A DNA stretch of 9,351 bases from NCBI GenBank assembly GCA_022508705.1, contig JAFLUO010000073.1:1-9351 (forward strand), in the 5' to 3' direction. A model generated the notes under the pieces. That model had not been told where the DNA came from, ran no database searches, and saw only the letters and a program-made list of their open reading frames with translations. The stretch is from Oscillospiraceae bacterium (GTDB lineage Bacteria > Bacillota > Clostridia > Oscillospirales > Acutalibacteraceae). Position 1 is the first letter of the stretch, and each line of letters starts with the position of its first letter. Below, piece by piece: positions 5,943-9,351 of the stretch. The translations under genes and the position numbers were made by a program.

Positions 5943-7755
5943 TTTTAAAATGATTTTTAAAATGTACCGTGAAATTATAAGGCTCGACAAGAAAATTCTG
6001 CCCGTTGCTTTTTTTAATGCGGTTATTACTGCCACAAAACCCTTTGTTAATATTTATTTTACCGCAAAAATCGTTTCGCTTTTGGCAAACGGCGCTGATT
6101 TTAAAAGTATAATTTCGTATATAATTGTTGCCGTAATACTCGGATTTGCGTTTAATTATGCGGGTAGTCTTTCAGACGACTATTATCAGGTTTTGCACAC
6201 AACTCTTTATGATAAAGAAGATTTCAAAATGGCTGAAAAGATTTTCCACACTGAATATGAATCTTTAGAGGACAGTCATTTCAGAGAAACAATACATAAG
6301 CACGAAGAGGCAAGCGCAAGCCGCTGGGCAAGGTTTTCCTATTACATTTGGACAAGTCAGGTGTTTATCAGCGGACTTTACACGCTGGTAGTATCAATAA
6401 TTATGATAATGCCTTTGCTCAAAATCGGATTTACCAAAACGGGCGATACCTTTTTTGAAAAGCCCATATTCTTAATCAGCTTAATAGGTGTTATTGCCGT
6501 AATGGGCGTTATAATGCTCCTTATTGCAATAAAAATCAACAAATCTTATCTTAAAGCCAACGAAGCCTACGCCACCCTTGACAGATTATTCTATTCTTTT
6601 ATAGGCCTTTTCGCCGATTACAAAACGGGCAAGGAAATCAGAGTATATAAAGAGCAGGAACTAATCAGCCATATTGCTACGGATAAAATACTGACCGACG
6701 GCGAAGATACCTTAAAAAAGATTTCAATGCGAACTGCAAAAACAAGCTCCTTCGTTGCAATTATGGGCGCAATGGTGGCTTTCGGCGTTTATGTTTTTAT
6801 AGGCGTTAAGGGAAATTTCGGACTGTTCAGCATAGGCTCACTCGTAATGTATTGCGGCGCATTTATGCAAATCATCAACGGAATTATGCAGATTGCAAAC
6901 ACGCTCGGTAAGCTTGCGGAAATTTTGCCCCTTGCAAAAGTGTATTTTGAAATTATTGAGCATGAGGATAATAAGGAATACGGCACGGCAGAGCTCAATT
7001 CCGACACATTTGAAATTGAGTTTAAAAATGTTTCCTTTAAATATCCGTCTGCAAGTACCTTTGCCCTTGAAAATATAAACCTAACAGTCAAAAACGGCGA
7101 GCGCCTTGCCGTTGTGGGCAGAAACGGCAGCGGCAAAACAACCTTTATTAAACTTATGTGCCGTCTTTACGATGCCACCGAGGGTGAAATCCTCATTAAC
7201 GGAATAAACATTAAGGAATATTCAAAGCAGAGCATTGTTAAGCTCTATTCCGTAGTTTTTCAGGATTTTCAAATATTCTCTATTTCCTTGAAAGACAATA
7301 TTTGTGCAGGCGGTGAATGTGACACAAACCGACTTTATGATTGCCTTGAAAATTCAAACGTGCTTGAAAGAGTAATGCAAATGCCGGATAAAGAGAATAC
7401 ATATCTTTATAAGGACATTTCCGAAAACGGCGTGGAAATATCAGGCGGCGAGGCACAAAAACTGGCTCTGTCAAGAGCGTTATATAAGGACAGCCCCGTT
7501 GTAATACTTGATGAACCCACGGCCGCTCTTGACCCTCTTGCCGAAAACGAAATTTATAACCGCTTTAACTCGTTTGTTGACAATAAAACGGCAATTTACA
7601 TTTCGCATAGGCTTTCAAGCTGTATTTTCTGTAACCGCATTGCTGTTTTTGATAAAGCTAAACTTGTTGAAACAGGCACACATCAGGAATTACTAAGCAA
7701 AAACGGCAAGTATTCAGAGCTTTGGAACGCCCAGGCACAGTATTATATCGGTTAA
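5935..7755 (+). CDS. ABC exporter half-transporter B (partner of A)
   Basis: The 606-aa protein has the same architecture as its upstream neighbour: a membrane domain (about 1-335, with clear helices near 20-45, 58-76, 138-162, 178-200 and 270-290) and an ATPase domain. Motifs are intact: Walker A GRNGSGKT (395-402), Gln443, signature ISGGE (502-506), Walker B VVILDE with Glu527, and His558. Both partners therefore have apparently complete ATP sites, unlike many heterodimeric exporters in which one site is degenerate. The start ATG lies inside the end of gene A and uses GGGGGTGG as ribosome binding site. The sequences are clearly related but divergent, consistent with an old duplication. Substrate could be a peptide, lipid or drug; nothing in the window decides. 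A terminator begins 35 bases after the stop. Confidence 0.93.
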   Translation: MSNFKMIFKMYREIIRLDKKILPVAFFNAVITATKPFVNIYFTAKIVSLLANGADFKSIISYIIVAVILGFAFNYAGSLSDDYYQVLHTTLYDKEDFKMAEKIFHTEYESLEDSHFRETIHKHEEASASRWARFSYYIWTSQVFISGLYTLVVSIIMIMPLLKIGFTKTGDTFFEKPIFLISLIGVIAVMGVIMLLIAIKINKSYLKANEAYATLDRLFYSFIGLFADYKTGKEIRVYKEQELISHIATDKILTDGEDTLKKISMRTAKTSSFVAIMGAMVAFGVYVFIGVKGNFGLFSIGSLVMYCGAFMQIINGIMQIANTLGKLAEILPLAKVYFEIIEHEDNKEYGTAELNSDTFEIEFKNVSFKYPSASTFALENINLTVKNGERLAVVGRNGSGKTTFIKLMCRLYDATEGEILINGINIKEYSKQSIVKLYSVVFQDFQIFSISLKDNICAGGECDTNRLYDCLENSNVLERVMQMPDKENTYLYKDISENGVEISGGEAQKLALSRALYKDSPVVILDEPTAALDPLAENEIYNRFNSFVDNKTAIYISHRLSSCIFCNRIAVFDKAKLVETGTHQELLSKNGKYSELWNAQAQYYIG

Positions 7756-7779
7756 AAGTGAATAGTGAAAAGTGAATAG
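7754..7779. repeat. Short tandem repeat AAAAGTGAATAG overlapping the exporter stop codon
   Basis: Two exact copies of AAAAGTGAATAG (7754-7765 and 7768-7779) are separated by TG, giving a 14-base period. The first begins inside the TAA stop codon of half-transporter B. From memory, strings of the GTGAATAGTGAA kind recur between genes in gut Clostridia; only these two copies are visible here. Confidence 0.6.
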
Positions 7780-7790
7780 GTAAAAAAATA

Positions 7791-7819
7791 TCCTCGGAAC
7801 AAGTCCGAGGAATTTTTTT
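7791..7819. terminator. Two-way terminator between the ABC operon and the tRNA cluster
   Basis: TCCTCGGA (7791-7798) and TCCGAGGA (7804-7811) form a perfect 8-bp stem with a 5-base loop. A T-run (7813-7819) follows on the plus strand, and the minus strand has a matching T-run from the A-tract at 7782-7788. It stops the exporter transcript and the leftward tRNA transcript. The last T (7819) is also part of the encoded CCA of tRNA-Gln. Confidence 0.85.
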
Positions 7820-7893
7820 GGCTGGGGAGGCGAGATTCGAACTCACGCATGCAGCAGTCAAAGTGCTGTGTCTTACCGCTTGACGACTCCCCA
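7819..7893 (-). tRNA. tRNA-Gln (anticodon TTG)
   Basis: The 75-nt cloverleaf includes an encoded CCA. Acceptor TGGGGAG pairs with CTCCCCA, discriminator G. Anticodon stem CAGCA/TGCTG encloses loop CTTTGAC with anticodon TTG, reading CAA. The T-arm contains GTTCGAAT. It is the last gene of the leftward cluster. It sits downstream of an intrinsic terminator that follows tRNA-His, and has no well-placed promoter of its own: TATAAA at 7902-7897 is too close to the 5' end. Confidence 0.93.
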
Positions 7894-7914
7894 ATATTTA
7901 TACTGTGTTTTTTA

Positions 7915-7949
7915 TTAAAAAATCCGCCCAAACGCTCGGGAAGGGCGGA
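7915..7949 (-). terminator. Intrinsic terminator between tRNA-His and tRNA-Gln
   Basis: On the minus strand TCCGCCC (7949-7943) and GGGCGGA (7929-7923) form a 7-bp GC-rich stem with a 13-base loop, followed by TTTTTTAAT. This is a standard terminator shape, directed against the leftward tRNA transcript, 26 to 30 bases before tRNA-Gln. Confidence 0.7.
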
Positions 7950-7954
7950 AATGG

Positions 7955-8032
7955 TGGGGTGGAATATCGGATTCGAACCGATGGTCTCCAGTGCCACAAA
8001 CTGGCGCTTTAACCAACTAAGCTAATCCCACC
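7955..8032 (-). tRNA. tRNA-His (anticodon GTG)
   Basis: 78 nt including the extra 5' G at position -1 (8032) and encoded CCA (7957-7955). Acceptor GTGGGAT pairs with ATTCCAC with one G-U, discriminator C as expected for His. Anticodon stem CCAGT/ACTGG holds loop TTGTGGC, anticodon GTG. A second CCA follows by chance or duplication at 7954-7952. Confidence 0.93.
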
Positions 8033-8041
8033 ATAAATGAC

Positions 8042-8074
8042 ACGCTCGAAATGTTGTTTAGCAACTTTCAGCGT
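8042..8074. other. Stable hairpin in the spacer between tRNA-Arg and tRNA-His
   Basis: ACGCT/AGCGT, GAAA/TTTC and GTTG/CAAC stack into a 13-bp stem with two single-base bulges and a 5-base loop (8057-8061), filling nearly the whole 45-base spacer. No T-run follows on the minus strand, so it is more likely a processing or spacer structure than a terminator. Confidence 0.5.
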
Positions 8075-8077
8075 TAA

Positions 8078-8154
<77 letters not shown>

Positions 8155-8156
8155 AT

Positions 8157-8230
8157 TGGAGCGGGTGATGAGAATCGAACTCACACGACCAGCTTGGAAG
8201 GCTGGGATTCTACCATTGAACTACACCCGC
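8157..8230 (-). tRNA. tRNA-Gly (anticodon TCC)
   Basis: 74 nt including encoded CCA. Acceptor GCGGGTG pairs with CACCCGC, discriminator T. Anticodon stem CCAGC/GCTGG encloses CTTCCAA, anticodon TCC, reading GGA. The T-arm contains GTTCGATT. First gene of the leftward tRNA cluster, about 10 bases after the predicted transcription start. Confidence 0.95.
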
Positions 8231-8246
8231 ATCTAAGCGCTTGAAT

Positions 8247-8275
8247 ATTTTAACATAACACTGTTTTTTTGTCAA
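8247..8275 (-). promoter_or_regulatory. Promoter of the tRNA cluster
   Basis: On the minus strand TTGACA (8275-8270), a 17-base spacer and TAAAAT (8252-8247) give a near-consensus promoter ending 16 bases before tRNA-Gly. Confidence 0.8.
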
Positions 8276-8276
8276 C

Positions 8277-8320
8277 ATAATTTTTAAATTTTATTATATT
8301 AAGTTTTTGTGGATGGTAAA
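8277..8320. repeat. AT-rich 44-base direct repeat, copy 1
   Basis: This segment aligns with 8760-8803 at roughly 80% identity with small gaps. The best-conserved part is TTAAGTTTTTG followed by ATGGTAAA. It lies just beyond the end of the DUF3784-like gene and abuts the tRNA promoter. Low sequence complexity tempers confidence, but the position after the gene matches copy 2. Confidence 0.5.
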
Positions 8321-8334
8321 TCATAATGTTATTA

Positions 8335-8658
8335 TCAGAATAGTCCGCCGTTATACTTCTTTTGAACTTTTACAATAACCGTAATGGAAACAATAAGTCC
8401 CGCAAGCAAAACAATTAGAGAGACCTTGAAAAGCTGACTTTCTTTACTAAACAACGCAATAATACCGCTGATTATAAGTGTTGCACATATTGCGAATATT
8501 CCTTTTGCAAAACTCCTGCCATATTCCTGTCGCTGGGATTCTTTGACATTCGTTTGATGGTAGTCATGTATCAGTTTCGTGTTTCCCATATAAATTGAAA
8601 TACCAAAAGCAAGAATCAAAATCGCTACTGCAAAAAGAATTATTGAATATGCAATCAT
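8335..8658 (-). CDS. Small three-helix membrane protein, DUF3784-like
   Basis: A 107-aa protein with three hydrophobic helices (about residues 3-23, 50-70 and 77-97) and a hydrophilic loop between the first two. The loop contains GNTKLIHDYHQTNVKESQ (25-42), resembling the TLIAGYN-x-KxxE pattern of DUF3784 proteins. These are small inner-membrane proteins of unknown role, common as single genes in Bacillota. AGGAGTGA precedes the ATG on the minus strand at good spacing, so the start is firm. The coding region and its promoter lie between two copies of an AT-rich 44-base repeat. It is 163 bases downstream of the GNAT gene and 104 bases before the tRNA cluster. Family call is by pattern recall and only moderate; a membrane protein is certain. 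Confidence 0.7.
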   Translation of the reverse strand: MIAYSIILFAVAILILAFGISIYMGNTKLIHDYHQTNVKESQRQEYGRSFAKGIFAICATLIISGIIALFSKESQLFKVSLIVLLAGLIVSITVIVKVQKKYNGGLF

Positions 8659-8704
8659 CTAAATCACTCCTATAAATATCGATTTATCTTTTTGACTGCT
8701 TTTA

Positions 8705-8713
8705 TTTATACCA
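8705..8713 (-). promoter_or_regulatory. Candidate extended -10 promoter of the DUF3784-like gene
   Basis: The minus strand reads TGGTATAAA (8713-8705), an extended -10. The hexamer 17 bases upstream (TTTCAA) is a poor -35. It lies 46 bases before the start codon, a reasonable position. Confidence 0.4.
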
Positions 8714-8759
8714 TATCTACTGAAAAATTGAAAGATAGAACAAAGAGAAAACTTACACT

Positions 8760-8803
8760 ATAATTTTGGATTTTATTTTTTTAAGTTTTTGATGAATGGT
8801 AAA
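8760..8803. repeat. AT-rich 44-base direct repeat, copy 2
   Basis: Second copy of the element at 8277-8320, 483 bases away in the same orientation, located 18 bases past the GNAT stop codon. The pair brackets the DUF3784-like gene together with its promoter. Confidence 0.5.
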
Positions 8804-8821
8804 CTGAAATCTTTAACTCAA

Positions 8822-9340
8822 TTACCAGCCATATGTAAATTGTAGCCCGTAGCTTCCGTTATCCGTTTCATTTTGCAAATAATCATATCCTTTATCGCTA
8901 TAGATAACAAAGCCGACTTTCTGATGGGTCAGAAGAGAGACCGTGTTCTTTTTATCAACACAATCGCGGATAGTAAAAGCTCCCTGTCTTTTCAGCAGGT
9001 CTATCACACCTGCAAGTAACTGTGCCCCATAGCCCTTTCTTCTGTATTCAGGATGTGTCTCCAATGCCTCAATAAAATAGAGCCTATCGTCAACGCAGTA
9101 TAATCTCAAGGCGCATACCCAAATCCCGTCATGTTCTAAAACAATATAGCGGTTTTTACTATCGGCAAGAAAATCATTTTCGATATAATTCAAATAATCG
9201 CATTCAACTTTTTGCAGTGCTTCATCTTTATCAGATACATCAGGATAGAAATAATCCGTGTTTTCTATATTGCTCTCTCTATAAACATCCATCAGTTTTC
9301 TTCCGTCAACTTGATCGAAAGTGTTGATTTCAATAATCAT
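8822..9340 (-). CDS. GNAT-family N-acetyltransferase
   Basis: A 172-aa single-domain GNAT protein. The acetyl-CoA pyrophosphate loop is RRKGYG (100-105) in the strand-helix ALETHPEYRRKGYGAQLL (92-109), matching motif A (R/Q-x-x-G-x-G/A). Motif B follows with Asn132 and HQKVGFVIY (139-147), the usual N-x-x-x...x-GF pattern. These enzymes transfer an acetyl group from acetyl-CoA to a small-molecule or protein amine; no feature identifies the acceptor. The N-terminus MIIEINTFDQ is typical of a subgroup of Bacillota GNATs, supporting the ATG at 9340, with AGGG as a modest ribosome binding site at the window edge. Cytosolic. Its upstream region is outside the window, so operon status is unknown. 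Confidence 0.9.
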   Translation of the reverse strand: MIIEINTFDQVDGRKLMDVYRESNIENTDYFYPDVSDKDEALQKVECDYLNYIENDFLADSKNRYIVLEHDGIWVCALRLYCVDDRLYFIEALETHPEYRRKGYGAQLLAGVIDLLKRQGAFTIRDCVDKKNTVSLLTHQKVGFVIYSDKGYDYLQNETDNGSYGLQFTYGW

Positions 9341-9351
9341 ATATAATCCCT

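Noticed and set aside
4164..7755. Bacteriocin biosynthesis cluster
   Set aside because: No precursor peptide, modification enzyme, C39 peptidase domain or immunity gene is visible around the exporter pair.
7658..7997. Minus-strand frames crossing the tRNA-Gln and tRNA-His genes
   Set aside because: They run through two clear tRNA genes and two terminators, so they are not protein-coding.
8277..8821. Integron attC-type sites after the GNAT and DUF3784-like genes
   Set aside because: The repeats lack the paired RYYYAAC and GTTRRRY cores and an imperfect-palindrome layout, and no integrase is present.

Overview
The window reads as a chromosomal segment of an anaerobic, AT-rich Clostridia member (Bacillota), most likely a gut Oscillospirales/Ruminococcaceae-type organism. 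The support is a recognisable Spo0A orthologue, strong AGGAGG-type ribosome binding sites, TTGACA/TATAAT-type promoters, DUF1292 and DUF3784-type small proteins, and tRNA genes with encoded CCA ends. Placement below class level is inference.

Layout. (1) 2-277: the C-terminal end of an FtsX/MacB-type ABC permease, closed by a strong terminator. (2) 278-845: a 568-base non-coding stretch with a GC-rich inverted repeat, a cluster of dyads, one Spo0A-box core and a promoter whose spacer carries a dyad. It leads into spo0A (846-1604). (3) A shared two-way terminator separates spo0A from a leftward two-gene operon: a DUF1292-type protein followed by a TM1586-type nitroreductase. (4) A divergent promoter region drives a DMT/EamA transporter rightward (2761-3663). 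(5) A leftward small XRE regulator (3769-4011) faces a rightward pair of overlapping ABC exporter half-transporters (4164-5942 and 5935-7755). Two adjacent palindromes lie in the shared control region. (6) A leftward tRNA cluster, in transcription order Gly-TCC, Arg-TCT, His-GTG, Gln-TTG, starts from a strong promoter at 8247-8275 and has an intrinsic terminator between His and Gln. (7) Beyond it lie a leftward small three-helix membrane protein (DUF3784-like) and a GNAT acetyltransferase. Each is followed by a copy of a roughly 44-base AT-rich repeat.

How the parts work together. The most coherent unit is XRE regulator plus ABC pair: a local repressor probably controls itself and a heterodimeric exporter of unknown cargo. 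The most unusual protein feature is in Spo0A. Its effector domain is near-canonical, but the receiver has lost the paired acidic residues and the MP motif while keeping Asp56, Ser84 and Lys106. I see no defence system, CRISPR array, prophage or insertion sequence, and no clear previously undescribed system. The leads worth checking are the Spo0A receiver, the palindromes before the exporter, the terminator inside the tRNA cluster and the repeat-bounded small gene.
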